Shown: positions 8,818 to 17,198 of the stretch, in pieces
How positions within the stretch are numbered: position 1 is the stretch's first letter
How the letters are laid out: every line of letters starts with the position of its first letter
NCBI GenBank assembly: GCA_934702355.1
Contig: CAKUXX010000006.1
Coordinates: forward strand, 1 to 64,000
Source of the DNA: an uncultured Methanomassiliicoccales archaeon
GTDB taxonomy: Archaea > Thermoplasmatota > Thermoplasmata > Methanomassiliicoccales > Methanomethylophilaceae
DNA: 64,000 nt
Reading direction: 5' to 3'
Translations under genes and position numbers: made by a program
The notes under the pieces: generated by a model
Database searches by the model: none
What the model was told of the DNA's origin: nothing
Seen by the model: the letters and a program-made list of their open reading frames with translations, nothing else

Positions 8818-9495
8818 TCATGCGTTGGCTTCGTCTCCTTTCTCCGAACCAGGTAATAGACACCTTGTCAGTTCCTTAAAACTTTTGAAATAGAACCTTG
8901 CGAAGGAGCCCACCAGTATGGCGCTTATGACCGTTCCCTCGCGGACTCCCCCGAGATTCCCCAGGAAAACGAGTCCGATCAGTCCGGCGATAATGATCAT
9001 CGTGCTGTCCGACAGCACACGGACCTTTCCGTATTCTTTCCTGGTTTTCAGGGTCAACGCGTATACGAACCCGTCTCCGGGGACCATCACGACATCCGCT
9101 ATGACCTGGAGATACACTCCGAAGGCGAGCAGGGCGCAACCTGCGACCACGGACACGATCCTGAGGATGTATTCCTGAGGATCGAACCAGTCGAGCAGCA
9201 GCATCCCCAGGTCTATGACGTATCCGAACAGGAACGACACTATCACCTGGAGTCCGAGATTGAACCGATCTGCGTCCTTTCCGCGGAGAAGGAGCTGCAG
9301 AAGTATCAGGACGAGGCTGAAGACTATCGTCCAGTTGCCAAGGGTCAACGACGGGAAGACCATTGACAGACTGTACGGGATGGACGTTATGGGTGATGTT
9401 CCGAGCGATGCCTTGGTGATGACAGCTATCCCTATTGACAGGATCGACAGTCCGCACGCGAAGAGGGCGTAGCGCCTCAGGATGTGATCCTTCAT
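8818..9495 (-). CDS. YczE/YitT-like integral membrane protein
   Basis: A 225-residue protein with about five or six membrane helices, opening RRYALFACGLSILSIGIAVITKASLGTSP-like, the hallmark of the YczE family (conserved GxxxGxxPxxS region near residues 28-37). Family members are uncharacterised membrane proteins sometimes linked to transport or secondary metabolite production. It is the first gene of a two-gene operon with the MarR regulator downstream. It starts shortly after the RsmA stop, but an AT-rich element (AAAATAAATC on the minus strand) in the gap suggests its own promoter. Confidence 0.75.
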   Translation of the reverse strand: MKDHILRRYALFACGLSILSIGIAVITKASLGTSPITSIPYSLSMVFPSLTLGNWTIVFSLVLILLQLLLRGKDADRFNLGLQVIVSFLFGYVIDLGMLLLDWFDPQEYILRIVSVVAGCALLAFGVYLQVIADVVMVPGDGFVYALTLKTRKEYGKVRVLSDSTMIIIAGLIGLVFLGNLGGVREGTVISAILVGSFARFYFKSFKELTRCLLPGSEKGDEANA

Positions 9496-9532
9496 GCGAT
9501 CGCCCGATTTATTTTGATGATGTACAACCGAC

Positions 9533-10312
9533 TCACTGCCTGTCGCTTATTGCATCGGCGATCTCCCCGATCTCTGCCGGACGGAGGTTCTCGATGCGGT
9601 CGTCTCCGTAGGGGATTTCGTCGTTCCTGTCGATGAGGCCTGCGGCCTTCAGGGATGTTCCGATCTTCTTCCTGCGGTGGTTGAATGCTATCTCGGTGAC
9701 CTTGTAGAACATCCGCTCGTCCTTGACCTTGAACGGGGCCTCCCTGGGGGTTATCTTCACCAGGGCGGAATCGACCTTCGGTCTGGGATTGAACCTGGAT
9801 GCGGGTACGGTTTCCATGATCTCGCATTCGGCGCGGTAGAACAGGTTGACAGTGAGGCGGGAGTAGTCGGGGCTTCCGACATCCGCAACCATCCTGTCGG
9901 CAAATTCCTTCTGGACCATGACGACGGCGGTCCGGAACTGCTGGTCAAGGAGTTTGAAAATGATGGGTGTGGAGACGCTGTACGGGAGATTGCTCACGAA
10001 AACATCGAATTCCGGGAACGGGACCTTCACGGCATCGCCGTGGATGAGCTCGATCCTGTCGCCGTACGTCTCCGAGATGTACTCTGCGAGGATATCGTCC
10101 AATTCTATGCAGGTGAGGCTGCATGGTTTCTCCAGTATGCGCTCGGTGAGGATGCCGAGACCGGGGCCGACCTCCAATACGCGGTCGCCCTGGGCTATCT
10201 CGGCGTATCCTATGTGACGGTCTGCAACGCGTCCGTCGATGAGGAAGTTCTGACCCTTGCTCTTCTTCGGAACGATGCCGGTCTCGGCGATTAGGCGCCC
10301 TGTGTCTGTCAT
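9533..10312 (-). CDS. rsmA: 16S rRNA dimethyladenosine transferase RsmA/KsgA/Dim1
   Basis: A 259-residue SAM-dependent methyltransferase that dimethylates two adjacent adenosines in the 3' hairpin of 16S rRNA late in small-subunit assembly. The SAM site GPGLGILTERIL (about residues 49-60) and the catalytic motif NLPYSVSTP are intact, followed by the C-terminal domain with NHRRKKIG. Its ATG overlaps the stop of the DUF655 gene (ATGA). It is the last gene of the translation operon that begins with eIF1A. Confidence 0.95.
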   Translation of the reverse strand: MTDTGRLIAETGIVPKKSKGQNFLIDGRVADRHIGYAEIAQGDRVLEVGPGLGILTERILEKPCSLTCIELDDILAEYISETYGDRIELIHGDAVKVPFPEFDVFVSNLPYSVSTPIIFKLLDQQFRTAVVMVQKEFADRMVADVGSPDYSRLTVNLFYRAECEIMETVPASRFNPRPKVDSALVKITPREAPFKVKDERMFYKVTEIAFNHRRKKIGTSLKAAGLIDRNDEIPYGDDRIENLRPAEIGEIADAISDRQ

Positions 10313-10863
10313 CTTGACACGAACAGGTAGCGCTTTCTGTCGGGATCGGAGATCTCGAGCATGATCCTTGCGACGATGAGCTTCTCGGGGTTCTTTATGC
10401 CGACCCTCTCGGAGAGGTCGCTGAAGTCCTTGAACGGGCCTTCCTTCCTCTTGTCCAGGATTGCGGTCATGGATTTCTTTCCGAGACCGGGGAGCTCTTC
10501 GAGCATGTGCTTCTTCATGCTGATGCCCTCCGCTTCGTTGAAGAACCTGATGAAGCGGAGCTGCTTGGACAGCACTATGTCTGTGACGGCATACTCGAGC
10601 TCGGCCTGTGCATTCTTCGTCAGATCTTCGTATCCGATGCGCCTCTTGACGTGGTCTATGACGTCGCGCTTCACATCGGCAGTGTCCTTGCCGATGAATG
10701 TCCTGACTCCTATGTCTACTACTGCATTCGCCTTGGGGACGAGTTCGAAAAGTCTGAATTCCTCGTCACCCACAGCGTAGCAGATCGGTTCCCTCTTGGA
10801 ACCGAACTTGCCGCCGGGTATGCCCTGTGCCAAATAATCCAAGATGTAGACGTACTCTTCCAT
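10309..10863 (-). CDS. DUF655 family archaeal RNA-binding-like protein
   Basis: A 184-residue protein of the archaea-specific DUF655 family. It opens with an OB-like region (VYILDYLAQGIPGG, then ICYAVGDEEFRLFELVPK) and has a helix-hairpin-helix-like segment near residues 120-140 (LEELPGLGKKSMTAILDKR). Relatives sit in this same neighbourhood between Rpo4 and the rRNA dimethylase in many archaea. Nucleic-acid binding is suggested by the HhH motif; the biochemical role is unknown. Confidence 0.85.
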   Translation of the reverse strand: MEEYVYILDYLAQGIPGGKFGSKREPICYAVGDEEFRLFELVPKANAVVDIGVRTFIGKDTADVKRDVIDHVKRRIGYEDLTKNAQAELEYAVTDIVLSKQLRFIRFFNEAEGISMKKHMLEELPGLGKKSMTAILDKRKEGPFKDFSDLSERVGIKNPEKLIVARIMLEISDPDRKRYLFVSR

Positions 10864-10876
10864 AGGAGATCACTCC

Positions 10877-11203
10877 TCAGATGTACTTGGCAACGATATC
10901 GAGGATCTCCTGGATCTGCGAGGGCTCCAGTGTGATCCTTTCTTTGGAAAAGATCGCGCGGACATCCTCCGGGTACTTGGGGAGGATATCCGCGATTTTG
11001 CAAGCAACGGAATCGGTGACGACGTCAATCTTCTTGACCTCCTCAACGATCGCATTGGCATCTGCGAGGGGGATGCTGCAGACTGTCTGAGCATGCTCGA
11101 GCGCGTGCTTCTGCGATGCGAGAAGGGACTCCTGACCCCTGATCTCTGCTTCGGCTGTGAGAAGGTCCCTCACTTCAGCCAGCGTAAGGTATTGCTCAGC
11201 CAT
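10877..11203 (-). CDS. rpo4: DNA-directed RNA polymerase subunit Rpo4 (RpoF)
   Basis: A 108-residue protein matching archaeal Rpo4, the Rpb4 counterpart that forms the RNA polymerase stalk with Rpo7. The N-terminal helix (YLTLAEVRDLL) and the C-terminal HRDC-like helices (VACKIADILPKYPEDVRAIF, then LEPSQIQEILDIV) are visible. Its place between L21e and DUF655 is the common archaeal arrangement and supports the call. No sequence anomaly was seen. Confidence 0.92.
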   Translation of the reverse strand: MAEQYLTLAEVRDLLTAEAEIRGQESLLASQKHALEHAQTVCSIPLADANAIVEEVKKIDVVTDSVACKIADILPKYPEDVRAIFSKERITLEPSQIQEILDIVAKYI

Positions 11204-11218
11204 CTCAATTCACCCGCT

Positions 11219-11512
11219 TCAGTTTACGTTCCTTACGAGGTGCTCGGGACGTGCAACGACGGTCTTTGTCTTGTCTCCGTCCTTGACGCTGACTTCATAT
11301 GCGCTGCCCCTGGCTCCGATGACGACTCCGGTGAGTCCGTGGAACCTGGAGAAGGGCATTCCCTTGTGGATGCTGGGGTCAATGATGATGTTGACCTTCT
11401 CTCCAGCCTCGAATGTCTGGAGACCTTTCGTTATGGGTGACAGACCGCGTGCCCTTACTTTCTTCTTCAGGACATTGCGGGTCTTTGTCCTTGTACCTCT
11501 GGATCTCTGCAT
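11219..11512 (-). CDS. rpl21e: 50S ribosomal protein L21e
   Basis: A 97-residue basic protein with the L21e signature: KVRARGLSPITK near the N-terminus and the SH3-like core PFSRFHGLTGVVIGARGSAYEV. Length is usual for archaea. It lies 15 bases before Rpo4 and 9 bases after Pus10 in the operon, where it is usually found. Confidence 0.95.
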   Translation of the reverse strand: MQRSRGTRTKTRNVLKKKVRARGLSPITKGLQTFEAGEKVNIIIDPSIHKGMPFSRFHGLTGVVIGARGSAYEVSVKDGDKTKTVVARPEHLVRNVN

Positions 11513-11521
11513 TTTAATCCC

Positions 11522-12745
11522 TCATGGTTCATGATAGTTGATCGCCAGCACATCAAGGGTCTCGACTTTGCACTGCACCCCAAGCCTCTCGGAGAAGCTC
11601 GGCGTGCTCCTGCCCTCGTCGCCGGATACGAACTCTTTCACGTATGTTCCCGAGTCGGTCTCGAGTTCGAGGTCGAAGGAATCTTCCGTTATCGCATCCG
11701 CCTTGACCCAATGGATCTTCCTCTTTCTCACAAGGTCGGCCCTTCTGTGCTCGACCCGGCGTGGAGTCCTCTGGTCTATACTGACGTCCTTGAACGATAA
11801 GGAGACCTCAACTACTGCCTCTTTATTAATCTTGCTATCTGCAAGCACGTGAACATGATATACTTTGTCCGCCGCGGCCTCTTTATACCGCTCGACGGCC
11901 TCGCGCTGCACGAAATGTAAATCCTGGAATGCGGCCAATTCGTTGTCGGCCCTCTCTTTCAGCTCTTCGAGGTCTATGTGCCTGACCTTGGGGTCGCTGA
12001 TCTCGAGCACGAAGGGCCTTCCGTCTCCGAGCATGCACGCGTCGATATCTTCGCGGCCCATGCCGTGGAAGAAGTGCTCCTTTCCTCCGGTCATCTCCAG
12101 CGCCACATCCCCGATGATCTCCTGGACGGAGGTCTCGTACATCTTGCCCTTTCCGTGGCAGTGGTCGCATCCCTTTCCGTGGCAGACCCTGCACGGCCAT
12201 ATGGTCTGTGGGATCTCGCGGCTGTACTTGTTGTAGCGACCGGCTATGAAGAGCGGGGCGATGTCCACGGACACGTCCGCGAAGCGGGTGTCCACGCAGG
12301 CGACGACCTGGGGGTTCTTGAACTCCACCGGGCGGTGGATCATCGGGAGCGCGATCTTCCCGATCTCCCTGTTCAGCTCGGCCTTTATCGGTTCGGCGTT
12401 CTCCAGCCCGTACTCCGCCCACATCTCCTTCTCCTTCTGGGCTATCTCGGGCTCGACCCTCGTCCCAATCAGGAAGTTGTCTGATTCTATGGGTGTGATG
12501 GAATCTGCGGCGGCCTCCGCGAACCTGGGGAGGAGCTCGAATATGTTCTCGCACAGGGGGCAGAACTCGTCCGCCGGGGCCTCGATGCCGTTCTCCTCGA
12601 GGGCTTCGCGTATCATGCTCCCCCTGAGGTCGTTGGTCATGCCCGTTCCGATCTTGCCGAACATGCGGCCTAGACAGTGGTCGCAGAGTCCGAGCTTCGC
12701 CAGGGACTCGGCCTTGTCCAGGTTCTGGGCTATCCACTCTTCCAT
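11522..12745 (-). CDS. pus10: tRNA pseudouridine synthase Pus10
   Basis: A 407-residue archaeal Pus10, which makes pseudouridine 54 and 55 in the T-loop of tRNA. The N-terminal part carries a zinc-finger-like set of cysteines (LCDHCLGRMF and CPLCENIF) followed by a THUMP-like region; a further CRVCHGKGCDHCHGKG cluster sits in the middle. The catalytic domain has GREDIDACMLGDGRPF, with the catalytic Asp in GREDID. The start is fixed by family alignment (EEWIAQNLDKA). It is co-directional with L21e downstream and the KH protein upstream. Confidence 0.92.
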   Translation of the reverse strand: MEEWIAQNLDKAESLAKLGLCDHCLGRMFGKIGTGMTNDLRGSMIREALEENGIEAPADEFCPLCENIFELLPRFAEAAADSITPIESDNFLIGTRVEPEIAQKEKEMWAEYGLENAEPIKAELNREIGKIALPMIHRPVEFKNPQVVACVDTRFADVSVDIAPLFIAGRYNKYSREIPQTIWPCRVCHGKGCDHCHGKGKMYETSVQEIIGDVALEMTGGKEHFFHGMGREDIDACMLGDGRPFVLEISDPKVRHIDLEELKERADNELAAFQDLHFVQREAVERYKEAAADKVYHVHVLADSKINKEAVVEVSLSFKDVSIDQRTPRRVEHRRADLVRKRKIHWVKADAITEDSFDLELETDSGTYVKEFVSGDEGRSTPSFSERLGVQCKVETLDVLAINYHEP

Positions 12746-12755
12746 GTCGGATCCC

Positions 12756-13304
12756 TCAGAGGTCGAATCCCATCTCAGCGATTCTGAGCCTCGGGCGCTG
12801 GGATTCCAGATAGTGGTAGACTGTCGCGTGCTCGCTTCCCTGGAGGATCAGTTCCACAGCATGCTTGGCCACAGGCAGGCTGATCGAGTTGCCTATCAGG
12901 GACACGGTGTTGCCGTAGATGACCATGTCGCAGCCGGTGAGCTCCTCGATGATCCTGCGGGTCTTGCCGTCCTTCCCAATGAGCCTGCCCCTTATCCTGG
13001 TGACCTGGTTGTTCCTCTCTCCGACGAACTCCTTGAGGTCCACTACCTCCAGGTACTCGTCGTCCTCGAACAGCCTCATGGCCTTCTCGGGGTTGAATCC
13101 CCTGCCTACGGCCTTGATGACATCTATGAGTTTGAGGGCCATGATGGGGTCTTCGAGCTCCACATCGTCATGGATGATCACCTCTCCCTCCTCGGTGTCG
13201 ATATCTAGTTTTATTCCCGATATGTTCTGGAGGACCTTCTTGGTCTCTCCGCTCTTTCCGATGAGAGTCCCGACCCTGTCGCCGGGAACCCTGATTGATC
13301 TCAT
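12756..13304 (-). CDS. KH-domain ribosome-assembly protein (Dim2/Pno1-like)
   Basis: A 182-residue protein with two KH domains. The first has its GxxG loop as IGKSGETK near residue 15; the second as LIGKDGKTRRI near residue 109. Archaeal proteins of this kind correspond to eukaryotic Pno1/Dim2, which binds near the 3' end of small-subunit rRNA. The gene lies between RIO1 kinase and Pus10, and its ATG overlaps the RIO1 stop. Pairing with RIO1 and the Dim1-type methylase in one operon mirrors their joint action in pre-40S maturation in eukaryotes. Confidence 0.88.
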   Translation of the reverse strand: MRSIRVPGDRVGTLIGKSGETKKVLQNISGIKLDIDTEEGEVIIHDDVELEDPIMALKLIDVIKAVGRGFNPEKAMRLFEDDEYLEVVDLKEFVGERNNQVTRIRGRLIGKDGKTRRIIEELTGCDMVIYGNTVSLIGNSISLPVAKHAVELILQGSEHATVYHYLESQRPRLRIAEMGFDL

Positions 13305-14101
13305 TCCTCATCCTCCTCTTCGTCCTCATCCTTGCCGTTGACCGCTTCCTCGAAGATGACCTTGTCATCTATGATGTCCGCGTCGCGCTTCCTGAAGAAC
13401 GAGTTGATGTTCCTGATGTCCCTTTCCAGCAGCTCTTTGGAATTGTAGTGGTCGGCCGTCATGGCCTGACCGACATCGATCATGATGGGTTGTCCGTCCT
13501 GCACGAGTATGTTGTACTCGCTGAGGTCGCCGTGGACCAGGTGGGCGTCCCTCCATCCGTCTATTATGAACGACACGACCTCGTCGTACATGTCCGTGGG
13601 GTCGTCCATGACCACGTCCCTGAGCTGGGGGGCGGGTCCGCTCTCGTCGCCGATGTACTCCATGAGCAGACAGTTCTGGGAGAATGTGATCGGTTCGGGC
13701 ACGGGTATCCCGGCCTCGCTGTATCTCACGAGGTTGCGGAACTCCTTGTTGACCCATGCGTAGATCATCTTCCATCTGCTTCCGGTGACACCCTTGAATC
13801 TGGGGTCCCCTTCGACATATTTCGCCACTCTCTTGAACGTCGACGTCGACGTGCGGAAGATCTTGAGGGCGGCGGCCTCGCCGTCCTCGTCAGTTGCGTA
13901 GAAAACGTTGCCTTCCTTGCCTGTCGATATAGGATAATGGATCTGGTCGATGTAACCGGACGTCATCATGTCGTATATCGTCAGAAGGGTCTTCTTGTCG
14001 AAGACCTCCGCATCGGTCTGCCTTTCGTCGCCGGTGCGGTTGGTCTTAAGGGCGTCCACATGCCTCTCGAGGTATGCGTACGCCTCCTCATAGGAGGTCA
14101 T
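13301..14101 (-). CDS. rio1: RIO1-type serine protein kinase
   Basis: A 266-residue atypical protein kinase of the RIO family. The flexible nucleotide loop STGKEGNVFYA (near residue 60) is followed by the catalytic lysine in ALKIFRTSTS, the catalytic loop LVHGDLSEYNIL and the metal-binding IMIDVGQA. The threonine/serine-rich flexible loop after the lysine and the sequence GDPRF are typical of RIO1 rather than RIO2, and there is no N-terminal winged helix. The C-terminus is very acidic. In archaea and eukaryotes RIO1 acts in small-subunit maturation, which fits the operon. Confidence 0.93.
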   Translation of the reverse strand: MTSYEEAYAYLERHVDALKTNRTGDERQTDAEVFDKKTLLTIYDMMTSGYIDQIHYPISTGKEGNVFYATDEDGEAAALKIFRTSTSTFKRVAKYVEGDPRFKGVTGSRWKMIYAWVNKEFRNLVRYSEAGIPVPEPITFSQNCLLMEYIGDESGPAPQLRDVVMDDPTDMYDEVVSFIIDGWRDAHLVHGDLSEYNILVQDGQPIMIDVGQAMTADHYNSKELLERDIRNINSFFRKRDADIIDDKVIFEEAVNGKDEDEEEDEE

Positions 14102-14117
14102 GCGGATCCACCCCTGA

Positions 14118-14447
14118 TCAGAATATGTCCAGGTTCTTCGGGACCTTGCCCCTCTTGCTGAGGTTGATGGCCTGGGTCTTGGTGTACCTGAACTTCACAT
14201 CACATTTGTCGGGCTGGAAGTCCCATACCGATATGATCAGCAGGTCCCCTTCCCTTATCCACATTCTCTTCTTTATCTTGCCCGGAATACGTCCGACACG
14301 GGACACCCCGTCTTCGCACATTACCTTGATCTTGGAGGCGCCGAGCAGCTGGTCCGCAATGCCGAACATCTCAGCTTCCTTGATATTGGGCAGACGTACA
14401 CGTGTTACGTCCTCATCCGGGCTTTCAAGCGGTGCATTGTCAGCCAT
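14118..14447 (-). CDS. eif1A: Translation initiation factor eIF1A (aIF1A)
   Basis: A 109-residue factor with the S1-like OB fold of aIF1A: EMFGIADQLLGASKIKVMCEDG, then GRIPGKIKKRMWIREGDLLI. It binds the A site of the small subunit during initiation. It is the first gene of the operon running down to RsmA. An ATAAATAA element on the minus strand about 40 bases upstream is the likely promoter for the whole set. Confidence 0.95.
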   Translation of the reverse strand: MADNAPLESPDEDVTRVRLPNIKEAEMFGIADQLLGASKIKVMCEDGVSRVGRIPGKIKKRMWIREGDLLIISVWDFQPDKCDVKFRYTKTQAINLSKRGKVPKNLDIF

Positions 14448-14629
14448 TTATCTCACGTCCAATATGTTCCCATAAAAGTCCCCTTTATTTATCCCTACCT
14501 GAAGTATAGGATACGGGCGATTTGCCTGACATCCGATGGGAACGCAGGTGGAAAATCCTCAACTGCGGACGCAAACCGCCTTATTACCGACGTTTTCCGG
14601 CCGCGGAAGCTGCGGGACCTTCAATAATC

Positions 14630-14638
14630 CTTATAAAC
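14630..14638 (+). promoter_or_regulatory. TATA element of tRNA-Glu
   Basis: CTTATAAAC is centred about 28 nt upstream of the mature 5' end of tRNA-Glu at 14662, the expected archaeal spacing. Confidence 0.6.
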
Positions 14639-14661
14639 AGGTGTGTGATGGCCCCTATTGC

Positions 14662-14737
14662 GCTCTGGTAGTGTAGCGGCCAATCATTCGGCCCTTTCGA
14701 GGCCGACACTCGGGTTCGAATCCCGACCAGAGCACCA
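14662..14737 (+). tRNA. tRNA-Glu (anticodon TTC), CCA encoded
   Basis: The acceptor arms GCTCTGG and CCAGAGC pair, followed by A and an encoded CCA. The anticodon stem CGGCC/GGCCG closes the loop CTTTCGA with anticodon TTC, and the T-arm contains GGTTCGAATCC. No intron. The CCA ends exactly one base before the stop codon of the convergent HAD gene. Confidence 0.95.
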
Positions 14738-15856
14738 TCAGTTCTTCAATGTCTTCTTCCTGTAGGCAGCGCTCTTCTCCGCGATCTCGTCGACGTTGTG
14801 TCTGTCGACGACATGCACTTCGGGCAGCTTGCGGGGATGCGTCTCCAGCATCCTGGCGACGAGGTTCTCGTCGGGGAAGTCGAAGTTCTTGATGTGCTTG
14901 CGGTCCCAGTTGTTGGCAAGCTCCAGGGCGGATTCGATTCCGCGGTCGTAGAACTGCTCGACGAACATCGCGCCGACGGTGGAGTCGTGGGACATGATCG
15001 CTATGTTGCATCCTCTGACGGCGAAGTTCGTTCCGTTGAATGCCAACGAGAGTCCGCCGCTGTCTCTGACCAGGTCCATCGCCTGGTAGTCGGTGTCGTC
15101 CCCGCCGATGTACATGGTGCAGTCCAGGTCGATGTTGGTCTGGCGCCTGATGTCCAGGAGCCTGTACGCCTTCTTGTGCGAGGTCATCGCGGTGACAGAT
15201 TCCATGAGGGACATGCCCTTGGTCTCGGGGATCTCGTTCTTCAGGATGTCGTCCAGGGTGCGTATGATCTTCACGTCGCCCTCGTCTATCTCCATCGGTA
15301 CGTTCAACGCATATTCCACCTTCGGGACCTTCAGAGCGGTGATCTTCTCGGTCATCTCCCTGATCCTGCGGGAATCAGGTCTTCCGAACTCCTGGTCGTC
15401 CAGGGACATCTGCGTGCACCCCACGTCGAGCACCGGATTGCCCAGAGATTCCATTATGCCTATCGTCCCGTGTTCGTAGATGGAAGTGGTCATGAAGCTG
15501 GGCAGGAGGCTGCTGATGTATCCGATGGCCTCCTTGGCCCCGGGCATCATGCGCCTGTCCTCGCGTCCGAACTTCTCCACGAGGAAATCGGTGGCGCCGT
15601 TGGCCTTCAGGAAGGGCACGACCCATTTGGCGACGTCGCCCGCGCTGGCCTCTTCTCTTCCCAGAACGTATGCGGTCAGCTCGTCGTATCTCTTCAGGAC
15701 ATCGTAGAAGTGGGCCCCGTTGCGGATGAATCTGGCGCACAGGTCGCGCAGATAGTCGTTCTCGGTCAGGAATCCGTGGCAGTTGCAGACGAATATCCTG
15801 TCGGGGAACAGCCCCAGCTCCTCCACGGGATCGAAATCTCCGGACATATCGGTCAC
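14738..15856 (-). CDS. HAD-superfamily-like protein, nucleophile motif altered
   Basis: About 372 residues from a GTG at 15856 whose GTGA overlaps the upstream stop; an ATG at 15847 is the alternative. The C-terminal half has a clear HAD motif IV, IGGDDTDYQAM, followed by a LSLAFNGTNFAV segment, and TSHKKAYRLLDI may hold the motif III lysine. It resembles an archaeal HAD-like group (COG4030-like in my judgement) found in methanogens. The N-terminal motif that should carry the Asp nucleophile reads FVCNCHGFL, with Asn and His where DxD/DxE is expected, so phosphatase activity is doubtful. It is the second gene after the formyltransferase-like protein. Function unknown. Confidence 0.6.
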   Translation of the reverse strand: MTDMSGDFDPVEELGLFPDRIFVCNCHGFLTENDYLRDLCARFIRNGAHFYDVLKRYDELTAYVLGREEASAGDVAKWVVPFLKANGATDFLVEKFGREDRRMMPGAKEAIGYISSLLPSFMTTSIYEHGTIGIMESLGNPVLDVGCTQMSLDDQEFGRPDSRRIREMTEKITALKVPKVEYALNVPMEIDEGDVKIIRTLDDILKNEIPETKGMSLMESVTAMTSHKKAYRLLDIRRQTNIDLDCTMYIGGDDTDYQAMDLVRDSGGLSLAFNGTNFAVRGCNIAIMSHDSTVGAMFVEQFYDRGIESALELANNWDRKHIKNFDFPDENLVARMLETHPRKLPEVHVVDRHNVDEIAEKSAAYRKKTLKN

Positions 15857-16674
15857 TCCAGAAGCGCGTCCACTTTCTCGGACAGGTCGTACGGGCCGGG
15901 AAGCTGTCTGTCTCCGGCGAAGAGCTTCTTGTCCTCTATCCTGACCTTCCCTTCGCAGAATGCGGATATGGTCGAGACGATCAGGGGGAGCTCGCGTCTG
16001 GCGCCGTCCTCGCGGATCCTCTTGAAGAGGGGTTCGTCCTGTCCCTCCTCCGCTTTGATCTGCTCCAGCGTCTTGGATTCCAGCTTCTTATCCATGTCGG
16101 CCCACAGTCTGTCGTATTCCCCGCCCCTAATCGGGAATCCGCAGTATGTGATGGCGGCTCCGCGGTCCCATTCCTCGGTGCAGATGTGCATCATGGCGCC
16201 CTGGCGTTCCGCCTTCTCGGATATGAGCTGCCAGATGACCTCCTGCCAGGTCCCCTTCGGTCCGTCGGGGAGCGCGGGGTGGAGGTTGAGCATGTCGTAC
16301 TCCCTGCAGGTCTCGTCATCCATCCAAAGCATGTATCCCGCAAGGATTCCGAGGTCAGCATCGTATCCGGAAGTGAGCCTCCTGAGCTCCTTCCCGTACT
16401 CGTTCCTCCATGCGGTCTGATCCTCTGCCCAGAGCTCCGGCATGAACTTCTTCCAGGACAGCGTGACAAGGGGGATGCCGTATCCTCTGACCATGTCGAA
16501 GAAGATCTCGCGCTGCTCCCTCTTCGGGTTGTCGTCCTCGTCGTTGTCCCAGTTGCAGAAGACGAACGCTATGTCGATGTCCAGTTTCCCAAGTTCCTTC
16601 TGATCCATCACGGCTTTCAGGAGATTGCGCGATCCGGGGCCTCTTCCGGTGGAGAACCAGCCTAGTCTGAGCAT
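15853..16674 (-). CDS. Formyltransferase-family protein (PurN-like)
   Basis: A 273-residue protein with the fold signature of the formyl transferase family: LGWFSTGRGPGSRNLL at the N-terminus, ILAGYMLWM in the core and LNLHPALPDGPKGT, which supplies the catalytic-type His. The later WDRGAAITY segment corresponds to the conserved Asp region. Such proteins are often annotated as phosphoribosylglycinamide formyltransferase, but this one is longer than classic PurN (about 200 residues), and the Asn of the N-H-D triad is not obvious. It overlaps the HAD-like gene, so the two may act together. Confidence 0.65.
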   Translation of the reverse strand: MLRLGWFSTGRGPGSRNLLKAVMDQKELGKLDIDIAFVFCNWDNDEDDNPKREQREIFFDMVRGYGIPLVTLSWKKFMPELWAEDQTAWRNEYGKELRRLTSGYDADLGILAGYMLWMDDETCREYDMLNLHPALPDGPKGTWQEVIWQLISEKAERQGAMMHICTEEWDRGAAITYCGFPIRGGEYDRLWADMDKKLESKTLEQIKAEEGQDEPLFKRIREDGARRELPLIVSTISAFCEGKVRIEDKKLFAGDRQLPGPYDLSEKVDALLE

Positions 16675-16717
16675 AGGTGGTCGAATGCGTTTCTCCTTAA
16701 TATGGGATATCAGTCCG

Positions 16718-17125
16718 TCACACGTCGAAAAGCACGGTCACGGAGGGGGTGTCGCGGTCGATCTCCATCATGTGGTATGTGACCGCCTTCACCTCGGAGC
16801 GCACGCGGTGCCTGCTCCTGTCGAGTGTTTCGCCGCAGGCGTGGCAGACCACGTCGTCGCCGTCGAAGGAGACCTCGAACTCCTTCAGGATGAGGTTGTC
16901 GCAATCCTCTATGAAAAGCATCTCGGACAGGAACGAGTACAGCCTGTCCTCGTCGTCGATCCCGCTGACGCGGATGTCGCGGGATTCGGACGTACCGATG
17001 CCGGACAGGTCGACCGTCTGGTCGAAGAGCGCATAGGCAGCATTGGCGAAGCATTCCTCCAGTGTGTTCCCGAAAGCCTTCACCATCATGTCCGCGGTGT
17101 GGTCGACCAGTATGTAGCGCTCCAT
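16718..17125 (-). CDS. Archease
   Basis: A 135-residue archease, the small cofactor that activates the RNA ligase RtcB in tRNA splicing and repair. The family opening DHTADMMVKAFGNTLEECFANAA and the metal-site acids near both ends are present. RtcB itself is not in the window. A TATA element (GATAAAATA on the minus strand, 17149-17157) lies 28 nt before the ATG, so the message is probably leaderless. It is divergent from the HD-domain gene. Confidence 0.92.
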   Translation of the reverse strand: MERYILVDHTADMMVKAFGNTLEECFANAAYALFDQTVDLSGIGTSESRDIRVSGIDDEDRLYSFLSEMLFIEDCDNLILKEFEVSFDGDDVVCHACGETLDRSRHRVRSEVKAVTYHMMEIDRDTPSVTVLFDV

Positions 17126-17198
17126 GGTGACGTCCGATGTCGTGGCAGTATTTTATCGGTCCGTCGGTATGATATCATGATATGGCATCTCCCAGGCC

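Noticed and set aside
14798..16420. 540-codon plus-strand frame opposite the HAD and formyltransferase genes
   Set aside because: It is antisense to two recognisable overlapping genes and has no family features; long antisense frames arise from GC-rich codon bias here.
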